A stretch of DNA of 64,000 bases from an uncultured Bacteroidales bacterium (GTDB lineage: Bacteria; Bacteroidota; Bacteroidia; Bacteroidales; Paludibacteraceae). The stretch lies in NCBI GenBank assembly GCA_902765485.1, contig CACWZZ010000008.1:1-64000 (forward strand). Reading direction: 5' to 3'. The translations under genes were made by a program, and so were the position numbers. The number at the start of each line of letters is the position of its first letter. The stretch's first letter is position 1. Below, piece after piece: positions 25,665 to 34,446 of this stretch. The notes beneath the pieces are model-generated. The model did no database searches. It was not told the DNA's origin and saw only the letters and a list, made by a program, of their open reading frames with translations.

Positions 25665-27101
25665 ATGAAAATGTATCGACTGACACTCCTGCTTCTCGTA
25701 TTCGCCGGACTGCTATCAGCCTGTTCCGGCGGTGAGGACTATCGGGAGCCCAAATCGGAGGAGGATCTCTCCGGCCTTGTACTGGCAGCCTCCAACGGCA
25801 GTTATTACCAGCAGAAGTACGAAAAACGCACCGATGTGCAGCTTTTCCTTACCTCCAGCGAAGCAGATGGCGTGCAGGCTGTGCGGCAAGGGCACGCCGA
25901 TGTCTATGCCAGCGACGAAGTGATGCTCACAAAGGCGGACATGAAGCGTCTGGGCATGAAGAAAGCCTTTGTCGGCGAGGAGACTTTCGATGTGGCTTTT
26001 GGTATTAAAAAAGGTAACACCGACTTGGCTGACCTGCTCAATGCTTTCCTTGCTACCGCTCCGCTGGATGACATCATCAACCACTGGATCAACGGCGGAC
26101 CATATACGGAGGAACCTGCCTATACCATTCCCGCAGGAGCCAAGCCTCTGCGCTGTGTCTGCGCTGTGAATATAGCCCCTATCAGTTATGTCGGCGAAGG
26201 CGGCAAATGGCAAGGTATGGATGCCGACATTCTCCGGCGGTTTGCGCATTCCAACGGGCGGCCCTTCGAGATGCAGTTTATGGATATTGGTTCATGTATC
26301 ATGGCTATCAACACCGGCAAAGCGGATGTCTTCTCCGCTTGTCTGTTTATTACAGAAGAGCGGCAAAAAATGATGGATTTCACCAACCCGTACTATAAGT
26401 GTCACCCGGGCTATTTCATCGTGGACCACTCCAGTGACGCACGCATGGGGCTGGGTGAGCGCATCCACATGAACCTCATCAAAGAGAACCGTATCAAACT
26501 CATTTGGGACGGTCTGGTCGAGACCATCAAGATTACGTTCTTCGCCATTCTCTTAGGCACCATTCTCGGTATAGGCGTATGTGCCTGCCGCCGCTCCAAG
26601 CGCAGATGGGTACGCGGACTGGCGGACCTATACGGCGATTTCATCAATGGTATCCCGACACTCGTCTTGCTGCTCATCCTGTTCTATGTGGTCTTTGCCA
26701 ACTCCGGCATGAGTGCCACTTTGGTGGCTATCGTGGCGTTCGCCATGTGCTTTGCGTCCTCAGCGGGAAGTATCTTCGACACCTCTATCTCCGCGGTACC
26801 CAAAGGACAGACAGAAGCCGGACTGAGTCTCGGTTTCACGCCCTTCAAGACCTTCATGGGTATCGTCTTCCCGCAGGCGCTGCGCAAAGGTCTGCCGCTC
26901 TACACAGGCGAATGTATCTCGCTGCTGAAGAACACCTCTATCGTGGGTTATATTGCTATTTCCGACCTGACGCGTGCCAGTGACCTAATACGTTCCCGTA
27001 CTTTCGATGCGCTCATCCCGCTGCTTGTCATCACGATTATCTATTTCATCCTCGCCTGGCTCATCCGCAAAACCCTCAGCCTGTGCCTCCTCCGTAAATA
27101 A
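25665..27101 (+). CDS. amino-acid ABC transporter: fused substrate-binding protein and permease
   Basis: I start at ATG 25665 (MKMYRLTLLLLVFAGLLSAC, lipoprotein-type signal), giving 478 residues. Two substrate-binding-like segments follow. The first, at about 25-140, looks like a lobe on its own (VQLFLTSSEADGVQAVRQGHADVYASDE). The second, at about 145-280, contains GMDADILRRFA and ADVFSACLFITEERQKMMDFTNPYY. A permease domain with several membrane helices occupies about 290-475 and has the EAA-type loop EAGLSLGFTPFKTFMGIVFPQALRKG. The family is polar amino-acid transport (HisM/GlnP-type). The ATPase gene follows after 27 bp. Confidence 0.88.
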   Translation: MKMYRLTLLLLVFAGLLSACSGGEDYREPKSEEDLSGLVLAASNGSYYQQKYEKRTDVQLFLTSSEADGVQAVRQGHADVYASDEVMLTKADMKRLGMKKAFVGEETFDVAFGIKKGNTDLADLLNAFLATAPLDDIINHWINGGPYTEEPAYTIPAGAKPLRCVCAVNIAPISYVGEGGKWQGMDADILRRFAHSNGRPFEMQFMDIGSCIMAINTGKADVFSACLFITEERQKMMDFTNPYYKCHPGYFIVDHSSDARMGLGERIHMNLIKENRIKLIWDGLVETIKITFFAILLGTILGIGVCACRRSKRRWVRGLADLYGDFINGIPTLVLLLILFYVVFANSGMSATLVAIVAFAMCFASSAGSIFDTSISAVPKGQTEAGLSLGFTPFKTFMGIVFPQALRKGLPLYTGECISLLKNTSIVGYIAISDLTRASDLIRSRTFDALIPLLVITIIYFILAWLIRKTLSLCLLRK

Positions 27102-27127
27102 ATCGTACATTCGTAAATCGTACATCT
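27093..27127 (+). repeat. short tandem repeat between the permease and ATPase genes
   Basis: Alternating near-copies CGTAAATA, CGTACATT, CGTAAAT, CGTACATC (7-8 bp spacing, or a 15-bp unit). The permease stop codon lies within it and the ATPase ATG is 1 bp after it. Confidence 0.75.
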
Positions 27128-27128
27128 T

Positions 27129-28202
27129 ATGATAACCATCCATCATCTCAGCAAAACCTTCATCAATCCGGACGGTTCGTCTCTGACCGTTCTCAAGGAT
27201 GTGAACTGCACCATAGACAAAGGCGAAGTGATCTCTATCATCGGTCCTTCGGGAACCGGCAAGAGTACGCTTCTCAGGGCCATCAACATGCTCGAACCGC
27301 CCACCTCGGGCGAGATTATCGTCAACGGCGAGAACATCACCGCTCCCGGCTATCCGCTGGACAAGCTGCGCCGTAAGATGGGCATGGTCTTCCAGTCCTT
27401 CAACCTCTTCGAGCACATGACCGTGCTGGAGAATATCACCTACGCCCCGATGCAGCTGCTGAAACTGCCCGAGGCGCAGGCCAAGGAGGAAGCGATGGAG
27501 CTGCTCAAGAAAGTAGGCATGGCGCAGAAGGCGGATGTCTATCCGTCCTCCCTCTCCGGCGGACAGAAACAGCGCGTAGCCATCGCCCGTTCGCTTGCCA
27601 TGCACCCCGATGTCATCCTCTTCGACGAACCCACCTCGGCACTTGACCCGACCATGGTAGGCGAAGTGCTCTCCGTCATCCGCCAGTTGGCGAAAAGCGG
27701 TCTGACCATGCTGATTGTCACCCACGAGATGCGTTTCGCACGCGACGTGAGCACACGTATCTTCTTCATGAACGAAGGTATCATCTACGAGGACGGCACG
27801 CCTGAACAGATCTTCGAACATCCCGTCCATTCGGCTACCAAGGCGTTTGTCAACCGCATCCAGAAACTCGTCTATGAGATTGACTCGGACGACTTCGATT
27901 ACCTGCAGATCCACACCGGACTCAACCGGTTCTGCCTCAAGTACAACATCACCGAGAAAGCCGACCGCGCTTATTCGCTCATCAAGGAGATGCTCTTCAC
28001 CCACATGCCGTCTTTCCGTCCGCTCACGCTGCGTCTGACGCACACCGAACTCTCCGGCGTGACGGCATTGGATTTCATGGTGGAGCACCTCAGCGCCTCG
28101 CCTCTGACCGACGCCGCCCGTGCTTCCCTCCGTCCGCAGGTGAAGGAACTCATCGAAGAACCCACCACCCGTGGCTTCCGCATCAAACTGATTATCGAGT
28201 GA
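27129..28202 (+). CDS. amino-acid ABC transporter ATP-binding protein with C-terminal extension
   Basis: Residues 1 to about 240 are a GlnQ/HisP-type ATPase: Walker [10 protein letters not shown], signature [17 protein letters not shown], Walker [14 protein letters not shown] and switch histidine VTHEM. It partners the fused binding protein/permease encoded just upstream. The protein is 357 residues, about 115 longer than usual. The extra C-terminal part (about 245-357: [20 protein letters not shown] to the end [12 protein letters not shown]) is not an ATPase segment I recognise and could be a small regulatory domain. Confidence 0.9.
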   Translation: MITIHHLSKTFINPDGSSLTVLKDVNCTIDKGEVISIIGPSGTGKSTLLRAINMLEPPTSGEIIVNGENITAPGYPLDKLRRKMGMVFQSFNLFEHMTVLENITYAPMQLLKLPEAQAKEEAMELLKKVGMAQKADVYPSSLSGGQKQRVAIARSLAMHPDVILFDEPTSALDPTMVGEVLSVIRQLAKSGLTMLIVTHEMRFARDVSTRIFFMNEGIIYEDGTPEQIFEHPVHSATKAFVNRIQKLVYEIDSDDFDYLQIHTGLNRFCLKYNITEKADRAYSLIKEMLFTHMPSFRPLTLRLTHTELSGVTALDFMVEHLSASPLTDAARASLRPQVKELIEEPTTRGFRIKLIIE

Positions 28203-28252
28203 CGTACCTTCCAACATCCGTCTCCCGTTCACCGGGCGAAGAGCAACTCACA

Positions 28253-28274
28253 ACCGACCGATGACCGACCGATG
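28253..28274 (+). repeat. two copies of an 11-bp unit upstream of the yaaW-like gene
   Basis: ACCGACCGATG occurs twice in direct tandem in the gap between the transporter and the accessory cassette. Confidence 0.75.
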
Positions 28275-28447
28275 AGCGGCACAAAACCGAGAGACAAAAA
28301 TCCGTTAACTTTCGCGTTTCTTCCCCAAATCTCAACAAAAATACAACTTTTTGGGAGAAAGACTCATTTTTTCCCATCCCTCGGACACCTTTTGTCCGTC
28401 CCATGTAGTAATTTTGCGCCAGATTTCAAAAATGAAAGGGCAAAATT

Positions 28448-29185
28448 ATGACTACAGACAAAGATTTACGTTTTCTTTCCTCTTGCGAAAATGAGGATCT
28501 CAAAGTGCTATGTGACATCCTGACGCATGACCGTTTGGGCAACATCCGTATCACGGAGCAACTCACTTCCACCGACGAGTATAACCGCAGTTATCCGGAA
28601 GACATGTTGTTTCTCGTGCCGCAGATCAGCAACGAGTTACTGAAATACGGTTCCAACACCCTCTCTACACTCTGGAACCGCGAGCCGGATTCGTATGAAA
28701 CCGTGCTTCGCCGCGTCTGCAAACAGATGGACGTCAAAATCTCCGACCGCGACACCATCACCAAAATGGAGCACAACCTCTTGACTACGCTTTGCCAAGA
28801 CACGCTGAACAAAATGTCCGAGCGCGAACTGAGACTGCTTGCCAACGAAAACGGCATCCCTGATAAGAGGCTCACGCGCCAAGCCTTGACCGCTGCATTG
28901 CTCATGGCTGTTCGTACAAGCCGAGCCGTCCTCGCACGCATAGCCGCCCGCATAATTCAATATATAGTGGAGATCATCACCATCCGTGGTGTAGCGACTG
29001 CCGGTATCGAGACCGCTACACGTGCCGTGGGTAGCGTATTAGGTCCCATCGGCTGGATCGCTCTGGGCGCGTGGACGGTCTATGACATCACCTCGCCGGC
29101 TTACCGCGTCTGCATCCCTGCCGTGCTGCAAGTGGCATACATGCGTCTTAACAGTTTTGACCAAAAGAAAAGGAGTGCCGCATGA
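28448..29185 (+). CDS. YaaW / UPF0174-like protein (DUF3944 N-terminus)
   Basis: This 245-residue protein resembles E. coli YaaW along its whole length. The N-terminus DLRFLSSCENEDLKVLCDILTHD matches the DUF3944 start (DLDFLQHCSEEQL type). The middle has ISNELLKYGSNTLSTLW and ETVLRRVCKQMDVKIS. The C-terminus has a long hydrophobic region (about 160-215) and ends AYRVCIPAVLQVAYMRLN, close to the YaaW ending. Function is unknown in all relatives. A TAATTTTG element at 28409-28416 is a weak promoter candidate with no -33 match at 20 nt. Its stop overlaps the M48 gene start by 4 bp. A diverged paralogue is at 31656. Confidence 0.8.
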   Translation: MTTDKDLRFLSSCENEDLKVLCDILTHDRLGNIRITEQLTSTDEYNRSYPEDMLFLVPQISNELLKYGSNTLSTLWNREPDSYETVLRRVCKQMDVKISDRDTITKMEHNLLTTLCQDTLNKMSERELRLLANENGIPDKRLTRQALTAALLMAVRTSRAVLARIAARIIQYIVEIITIRGVATAGIETATRAVGSVLGPIGWIALGAWTVYDITSPAYRVCIPAVLQVAYMRLNSFDQKKRSAA

Positions 29186-30036
29186 AACCTTCCCAGATCA
29201 TGCACCCTGCCGATGCCAAGGCGTTGCAGGTGCTCAAACAGGCGCGTGGATTCAACACGCTCGTCAAGTACTTCATGGAGAAAGGCGACGAACGTATCAT
29301 GCGCGGGGAAAACCTCGGTACAATGCTCCGTGTCACGCCGGACAATTTGCCGAAGGTCTATACTGCTTTTCGCGAAGTGGTAAGCCGTGTGGGTATTGAC
29401 GAGCCGGAACTGTATGTCTATAACGATCCGGTGATGAACGCTTATACGTATGGCGACACACGTATTTTTGTTGCCGTGAGCAGTTCGCTTGTGGAACGTC
29501 TCTCCCTTCCCGAACTCCAAAGTGTCATGGCGCATGAGTGCGGACATATCCTCTGCCGTCACACGCTTTACAAGACCCTGCTGTATATCATCGAGGACAT
29601 GGGAAAAGCGGCACAAGTTATCACCGAATCGCTTGCTTTCCCTGCCTATTGTGCTTTGCAGTACTGGAGCCGTATGAGTGAGTATTCGGCGGATCGTTGT
29701 GCAGCGGCAGTTGTCGGCGAACAGGTCTTTCAATCCGCTTTTCTCAAACTCACAAGCGGCTTGACAGACATACAAGGCAACCCGTATCAGTTAGTCGAAC
29801 AGGGCAAGAAATACAACGAGATGAAGAACGCTTCTTTCTTGGACCGTGTGCAGCAGGCTTGCCGTGAGATGTTTTTCTCTCATCCGCAGAACTGCCAGCG
29901 TGCCTATGAAATAGACCGTTGGAAATCCTCTGCCGCTTACCGCAACCTCACCAAAAATCTCTCTCCCGATTCCAACCGCGCTAACATACCAACCGCACTA
30001 ACCCCTTCCAAGCGTGAGTCTCCAACACAGGATTAA
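29182..30036 (+). CDS. M48-like zinc metallopeptidase
   Basis: This 284-residue protein has the zinc signature MAHECGHILCRH at about residues 113-124, with the third ligand region MSEYSADRCAAAVVG at about 165-179, as in M48 (Ste24/HtpX) peptidases. The N-terminal half (DEPELYVYNDPVMNAYTYGDTRIFVAVSS) also fits the family. It has no strong membrane helices, unlike HtpX, so it may be cytosolic or peripheral. It is translationally coupled (ATGA) to the YaaW-like gene. The last codons and stop fall inside an 11-bp repeat array, so the tail is repeat-derived. Confidence 0.85.
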   Translation: MKPSQIMHPADAKALQVLKQARGFNTLVKYFMEKGDERIMRGENLGTMLRVTPDNLPKVYTAFREVVSRVGIDEPELYVYNDPVMNAYTYGDTRIFVAVSSSLVERLSLPELQSVMAHECGHILCRHTLYKTLLYIIEDMGKAAQVITESLAFPAYCALQYWSRMSEYSADRCAAAVVGEQVFQSAFLKLTSGLTDIQGNPYQLVEQGKKYNEMKNASFLDRVQQACREMFFSHPQNCQRAYEIDRWKSSAAYRNLTKNLSPDSNRANIPTALTPSKRESPTQD

Positions 30037-30067
30037 CACAGCATTAACACAGGATGAACACAGGATA
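30024..30067 (+). repeat. 11-bp tandem array overlapping the end of the M48 gene
   Basis: Four units: AACACAGGATT, AACACAGCATT, AACACAGGATG, AACACAGGATA. The M48 stop codon (TAA 30034-30036) is at the junction of units one and two. Confidence 0.92.
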
Positions 30068-30140
30068 AGCGGAACGAAAAAGGGAGAACACCGTAACGAA
30101 ACCGTCTTCCGGCAAACAAAAACATGCTTATTTCGGGACT

Positions 30141-30180
30141 TAGATATGCATAAATCTGCCTAAATCTGCCTAAATCTGCC
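30141..30180 (+). repeat. 10-bp tandem array in the spacer
   Basis: Three exact copies of TAAATCTGCC (30151-30180) preceded by a degenerate unit TAGATATGCA. It ends 28 bp before the next promoter. Confidence 0.9.
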
Positions 30181-30208
30181 TATAATGACATAAAAATCAC
30201 CCTAACGC

Positions 30209-30239
30209 TTGTATATTCCGAAAAAATATAGTACCTTTG
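30209..30239 (+). promoter_or_regulatory. Bacteroidota-type promoter for the AT-rich gene block
   Basis: TTG at 30209-30211 and TACCTTTG at 30232-30239, spacer 20 nt, 33 bp before the start codon at 30273. Confidence 0.85.
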
Positions 30240-30272
30240 CAGGCGAAAAATAATTTACTACAAAAGGAATGT

Positions 30273-31646
30273 ATGCAAGATGCATTAATGACATATCAGC
30301 AAGATGTATCTACATTTCAAAAAAATGTGGAAACTCCTTCATTATCACCTATGGATATTGATTTTGAACTTTCCGCAATACAGAAAGAATTGGATAATAT
30401 TGCTACCGATATTATTCATTTTGATAAAATCGATGCAGGCTTCGTATTTATTAACGCGATAATTGGAGTGTTACTTGATTTCTGTATGGATCCTGCAAAT
30501 GCTAATGGGCTAGCATATGCTTTAAATAATAAGAACACTAAATTAGGGGAATGGTGTAATTCTATTCATGAAAAGATAGATCATAAAAATAATCCAATGG
30601 ATTTTCAAGGGGGATTTACAAGGGATGGAGAAACTATTATTCATGGAAGCGGTAGCCATAGAGATATTAGTTTTGGAGGAGGTGATCATAGAGTACGAAC
30701 ATATGACCATGATATTATAAGATTCTGGCATGCAATAAAAGATTACCATGATGGGGTATTCCGAGATGGAGGTTATGTTGATGGGCAATTTATCGAAGTC
30801 GTTTCAAAGGTAAATAGTAGAGGGACACCTTTTGAGCAAAGTAGCTGGACTGAAGCATTTGTAAAATATTGTAGCCATATGTTTGCTGATTTCTTTTCAT
30901 CCAAAGGTCTTCCTTGTCCGGGAGAGAGTTTTCTTTCGCACGCAAGTAATCGTAATCTTAGAATTTTAGCTTCAGATACTTATAAAGAGGGCTTGAACAT
31001 GCGCACACAAGTGCTTCAAACAATTCCATTTATAGTTATGGACGCCATAACAGTTGGGTACGTTAAACTGAGATATATAAATGATACGTATTCAAAAGAA
31101 GCTCAAAACGCAAAAAAACACCTTCTTCAACTTTTGACAAATGCACTTGTGTCTGCAATTAATGTGGGTAAAGTTGTTATTACAGAACAGCCCCAAAGTA
31201 TAAATTTACCTATTATTGTACATACTATTCGACTTGTTGCATCATGCGTAAAAGACAAAATAGACTATAACCAGCGAGTAATCAATAAAATGTCATTAGA
31301 TGCTATAAGAACACAACTTTTAGGATTACAAACTTATTTAGTCATAGGACAAGAAGCATATTATGAGACCCAAGAAAGAGAAAAAATACATGCTATAGAG
31401 ATGGTTTTACAATACCATTTGACAGAAAGAAAAAATATCACAGATAGATTGATGAAATTAGTGCAAAATCAAGAAAAAGAAAACAACGTGGATTTCCATG
31501 AAATGGAGTTAATGACCGAAAGTTTGCCAATAGATTTGGGAAACGAGGAGCAACTCCCTTGTGTAATGGAAAGATGCCTTGTTCAATATAATCGATATAC
31601 ACAACTTGATTACCAAAATATTTATAATAACGTATATTTAAAGTAG
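30273..31646 (+). CDS. unrecognised 457-residue protein of the AT-rich block
   Basis: ATG 30273 is chosen because an AAAAGGA stretch precedes it and the frame upstream overlaps the promoter. I do not recognise the family. Visible features are a His/Asp/Gly-rich central motif (HGSGSHRDISFGGGDHRVRT, then YDHDIIRFWHAIKDYHDG), which could bind metal, and a segment FADFFSSKGLPCPGESFLSH. Moderately hydrophobic helices occur in the second half (LQTIPFIVMDAITVGYV; LLQLLTNALVSAINVG). The C-terminus is helical and acidic. Codons are strongly AT-rich, unlike genes on either side, which suggests acquisition. It is 9 bp from the second YaaW-like gene. Confidence 0.75.
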   Translation: MQDALMTYQQDVSTFQKNVETPSLSPMDIDFELSAIQKELDNIATDIIHFDKIDAGFVFINAIIGVLLDFCMDPANANGLAYALNNKNTKLGEWCNSIHEKIDHKNNPMDFQGGFTRDGETIIHGSGSHRDISFGGGDHRVRTYDHDIIRFWHAIKDYHDGVFRDGGYVDGQFIEVVSKVNSRGTPFEQSSWTEAFVKYCSHMFADFFSSKGLPCPGESFLSHASNRNLRILASDTYKEGLNMRTQVLQTIPFIVMDAITVGYVKLRYINDTYSKEAQNAKKHLLQLLTNALVSAINVGKVVITEQPQSINLPIIVHTIRLVASCVKDKIDYNQRVINKMSLDAIRTQLLGLQTYLVIGQEAYYETQEREKIHAIEMVLQYHLTERKNITDRLMKLVQNQEKENNVDFHEMELMTESLPIDLGNEEQLPCVMERCLVQYNRYTQLDYQNIYNNVYLK

Positions 31647-31655
31647 GAGGGAAAG

Positions 31656-32369
31656 ATGAAAAAAGTTACAGACCCTGATTTATGTTTTTTAGAGAACAGT
31701 AAACATCGCGATTTAAAATTATTAGCAGATTTATTGGTGTATGATGATGATGGAAAAGAGCGCTTGAATGAGCGGCTTACAAAAGAAATTGATTATATAA
31801 ACAATCGTGATTCATTACCTAATGCCGTTGCCGTAATTGTAGATGAATTTTTACGATATGGCGGTAATACAATTGCAAACGTAATACGTCGGCATGGTGG
31901 TAACTATAAACAAATTCTATCCGATATATGCGAGCGCTTGTTGATTGACTCTGACAGAAAAATGACGGCTATCCGGCTGGAAAGAAAAATTGTGTTGAAA
32001 ACCATTGAATACATTTTAATAAATGCCGATGAGGAAGAGATGAAAAACTTGTGCAATCATTTTGGGATCGAACATTCTAAGAATAATGAAAAGAACATCG
32101 AGTTAATTATAGGGAATGCGATGTTACCTAAAAATTTAAAAGCTATAACACTGCCCTATTTAATGGAATCATTAAAAAATCGTCAAGAATTACCCAACTG
32201 GTATATGGAAATTAGAAAGATTGTTCAGCGAGCAAATATTGGAGAGGGCATATTAAAAGATTCTAACCCTTTAGGTTTGGCAATCAGAGTTTCCGATCCT
32301 AAATATGGAATTACTTATTTAGGCGTACTTTATATTGCATACATGAGAAATAAACAATTAGAATATTAA
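31656..32369 (+). CDS. second YaaW / UPF0174-like protein
   Basis: This 237-residue protein shares its plan with the protein at 28448: DLCFLENSKHRDLKLLADLL at the N-terminus, then VDEFLRYGGNTIANVIRRHG and ILSDICERLLIDSDRKMT, and the C-terminal GVLYIAYMRNKQ (compare AVLQVAYMRLN). It has a less hydrophobic C-terminal half and is AT-rich, so it is a distant paralogue rather than a recent duplicate. A good AGGAGGGAAAG ribosome-binding-like stretch precedes the ATG. It sits between two unrecognised genes in the same direction, 14 bp before the next. Confidence 0.78.
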   Translation: MKKVTDPDLCFLENSKHRDLKLLADLLVYDDDGKERLNERLTKEIDYINNRDSLPNAVAVIVDEFLRYGGNTIANVIRRHGGNYKQILSDICERLLIDSDRKMTAIRLERKIVLKTIEYILINADEEEMKNLCNHFGIEHSKNNEKNIELIIGNAMLPKNLKAITLPYLMESLKNRQELPNWYMEIRKIVQRANIGEGILKDSNPLGLAIRVSDPKYGITYLGVLYIAYMRNKQLEY

Positions 32370-32383
32370 TAATTGATACTCAT

Positions 32384-33502
32384 ATGACACTAAAAGAAAA
32401 GTTTTTTGAAAGAGTACATTTCTATTTTGGATTAGGAGAACAAGATAAAACAGATCCTTTTCTCCTTATAGACAAAATAGAGTTTGATAAATTTTTAAAT
32501 GATATTAATACCATTATGGGGCTTTCTGTAAGTAAAAACGAACTACAGAAGTTATCATGGACATCTAATGAAGAATACACTTTTGAAAAACTATATGATT
32601 ATTTTGACTCTTATTCTCCAAATGGCTCAGTTGAAGATATCGCCGTAATAGATGATAGTTTACCCGATACCCCAAATAAAGCCTTTACAACTCCGAAAAT
32701 TTCTTCTCAGTCCAAAGCATATAATTGCATGTTGCAAGGGCAATACGATGAAGCCATTCAAATATTGCTTAATGACTCACAGCTTATAGAATTTAACAAG
32801 TTTATTCAAGCAATAAATTGCGACTTACATGAAAACAAACAACACGCTGAAGATATAAAGGATAGAAACTTCTTCAAAAGGATAATAAGTTCTAATATCA
32901 AAGATATAGGTGAAGTTCTTTTTGAACAAAACATATCTCTTTCCTCTTTTTATATTCTATTAAGATTACTCTCTATTTCTTCACAGAAGGATAGAAAATT
33001 ACTACTCAATTTATATGAATATGCAAATCAAGAAGCGAACGTAGCAGGTCAAGAGCAAACTTCCATTCAAAAAGGGATTATCGCTATTCTTAAAAAGAAT
33101 GAAGAAGAGTTTAAACAAAATGAAATAAGGGATAGAGCACTTATGAAGTTGCTTAAAGAAGCTCAAGCAATAGAAGATTTTAAGAATGGTTTGTCTCAGT
33201 TAGTTTCCCAAATAGAACAAAAATATAATGAAGCAGAACGTAAACTTCAAGAAAAATATGGTCAACTGCAATCCGATTTAAGCAAGAAAATGGATTCTGA
33301 AGAATTCCAACAGCAAATAATGATAGAAAAACAGGAGATAGAGACTCTGAAAGAGGCTACAAATGCGGAAATTAATTCTCTTAAAGAAGAGTATAGTTAT
33401 GAAAAAGAAAAGTTATTAGATAAATTCAAACGGATGATTATAGCTTTATCTATAACCTCATCTGCACTATTAGCCGGATTTATTGCATCTTTCCTAATCT
33501 AA
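32384..33502 (+). CDS. unrecognised coiled-coil protein with C-terminal membrane anchor
   Basis: This 372-residue protein has no family I recognise. Residues 1 to about 200 are mostly helical and soluble. About 210-350 is a long coiled coil rich in E, K, Q (EQKYNEAERKLQEKYGQLQ, EIETLKEATNAEINSLKEEY). The extreme C-terminus is one hydrophobic helix (MIIALSITSSALLAGFIASFLI), so it is probably tail-anchored in the inner membrane with the body in the cytosol. It is AT-rich like its two upstream neighbours and ends 6 bp before the WYL regulator gene, where GC content returns to normal. Confidence 0.75.
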   Translation: MTLKEKFFERVHFYFGLGEQDKTDPFLLIDKIEFDKFLNDINTIMGLSVSKNELQKLSWTSNEEYTFEKLYDYFDSYSPNGSVEDIAVIDDSLPDTPNKAFTTPKISSQSKAYNCMLQGQYDEAIQILLNDSQLIEFNKFIQAINCDLHENKQHAEDIKDRNFFKRIISSNIKDIGEVLFEQNISLSSFYILLRLLSISSQKDRKLLLNLYEYANQEANVAGQEQTSIQKGIIAILKKNEEEFKQNEIRDRALMKLLKEAQAIEDFKNGLSQLVSQIEQKYNEAERKLQEKYGQLQSDLSKKMDSEEFQQQIMIEKQEIETLKEATNAEINSLKEEYSYEKEKLLDKFKRMIIALSITSSALLAGFIASFLI

Positions 33503-33508
33503 TCCGCC

Positions 33509-34411
33509 ATGTCCAAACTCCAGAAATGCCTGTATCTCATTGACCTCTTGGAACGGAGAGGGGCGATGAGCCTGAAAGAGATCAATGAGCACTACCGCTA
33601 TTCGTCTCTTTATGACAGCGACATACAGCCGCGGACATTCTTGCGGTACAAGGATTATATTCTTCTCAATTTTCCTTGTTACATCGAGTACAATGCCGCC
33701 ACGCAGAAATACTACCTGATCAAGAACGACTACAACAAAGGCAATCAGTCGCTTTATGAGTATCTGCTTTCGGCATTTCATATCGAAGGCATGTCCGAAT
33801 TGGCAATCAAGCACCGCGAGCGGATTATGCTTACCGATTCGCCAACCGGTATTGTGAACGTGCAGCCTGTTTTGGAAGCCATCGATGCAGGCAAAGGCAT
33901 TGAGTTTGACTACTGGTCATTCAATAAGCAGACCAAGAAACACTTGGTGGCTATTCCGTATTTCTTGCGCACATGGGAAAGGCGTTGGTATCTGGTGGCA
34001 GAGCCGGACAACCATCACCACGGACAATCGGTCTTTGCTCTGGAGCGCATGGAGAACATAGCCCTTACGGAGCACGAAATGCAGCCGTCCTCCAATATCT
34101 CCGTGCAGGACTATTTCAAAGGTAGTTTTGGCGTCAATCACAGCGACGAACAAGTGCCTGTCACTATCCGTATTCGCGTTTATGGCACGCAAGCGGACTA
34201 TGTGCGTGCATTGCCTATTCATGAATCGCAACGCGAGATAGAAAGAACGGACGAATGGACGGACTTTGAAATGGATCTTGTGCCCTGCTATAATTTTTAT
34301 CAGCAACTCCTCTGGCATCGCGAGAAACTGGAAGTCCTCTCTCCTTCCTCCGTCCGCGACGAACTGCACAATATCATCCGCCAAACCCTCGCTTTGTACG
34401 AAAAAAAGTAA
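33509..34411 (+). CDS. WYL-domain transcriptional regulator
   Basis: This 300-residue protein has an N-terminal DNA-binding region (about 1-80: LQKCLYLIDLLERRGAMSLKEINEHY). A WYL domain lies at about 120-190 (IEFDYWSFNKQTKKHLVAIPYFLRTWERRWYLVA). A C-terminal WCX-type region contains VTIRIRVYGTQADYVRALP and ends DELHNIIRQTLALYEKK. WYL proteins sense nucleic-acid or nucleotide ligands and often control defence or DNA-damage genes. It closes the YaaW/M48 cassette 6 bp after the preceding gene and is the obvious candidate regulator. Base composition matches the host genome, not the AT-rich block. Confidence 0.9.
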   Translation: MSKLQKCLYLIDLLERRGAMSLKEINEHYRYSSLYDSDIQPRTFLRYKDYILLNFPCYIEYNAATQKYYLIKNDYNKGNQSLYEYLLSAFHIEGMSELAIKHRERIMLTDSPTGIVNVQPVLEAIDAGKGIEFDYWSFNKQTKKHLVAIPYFLRTWERRWYLVAEPDNHHHGQSVFALERMENIALTEHEMQPSSNISVQDYFKGSFGVNHSDEQVPVTIRIRVYGTQADYVRALPIHESQREIERTDEWTDFEMDLVPCYNFYQQLLWHREKLEVLSPSSVRDELHNIIRQTLALYEKK

Positions 34412-34446
34412 TGTCAAAAGTACAAATGCACAAAAATTAAAATCAA

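Noticed and set aside
28448..34411. Prophage or transposon carrying the accessory cassette
   Set aside because: No integrase, transposase, phage structural gene, tRNA target or terminal repeats were seen.
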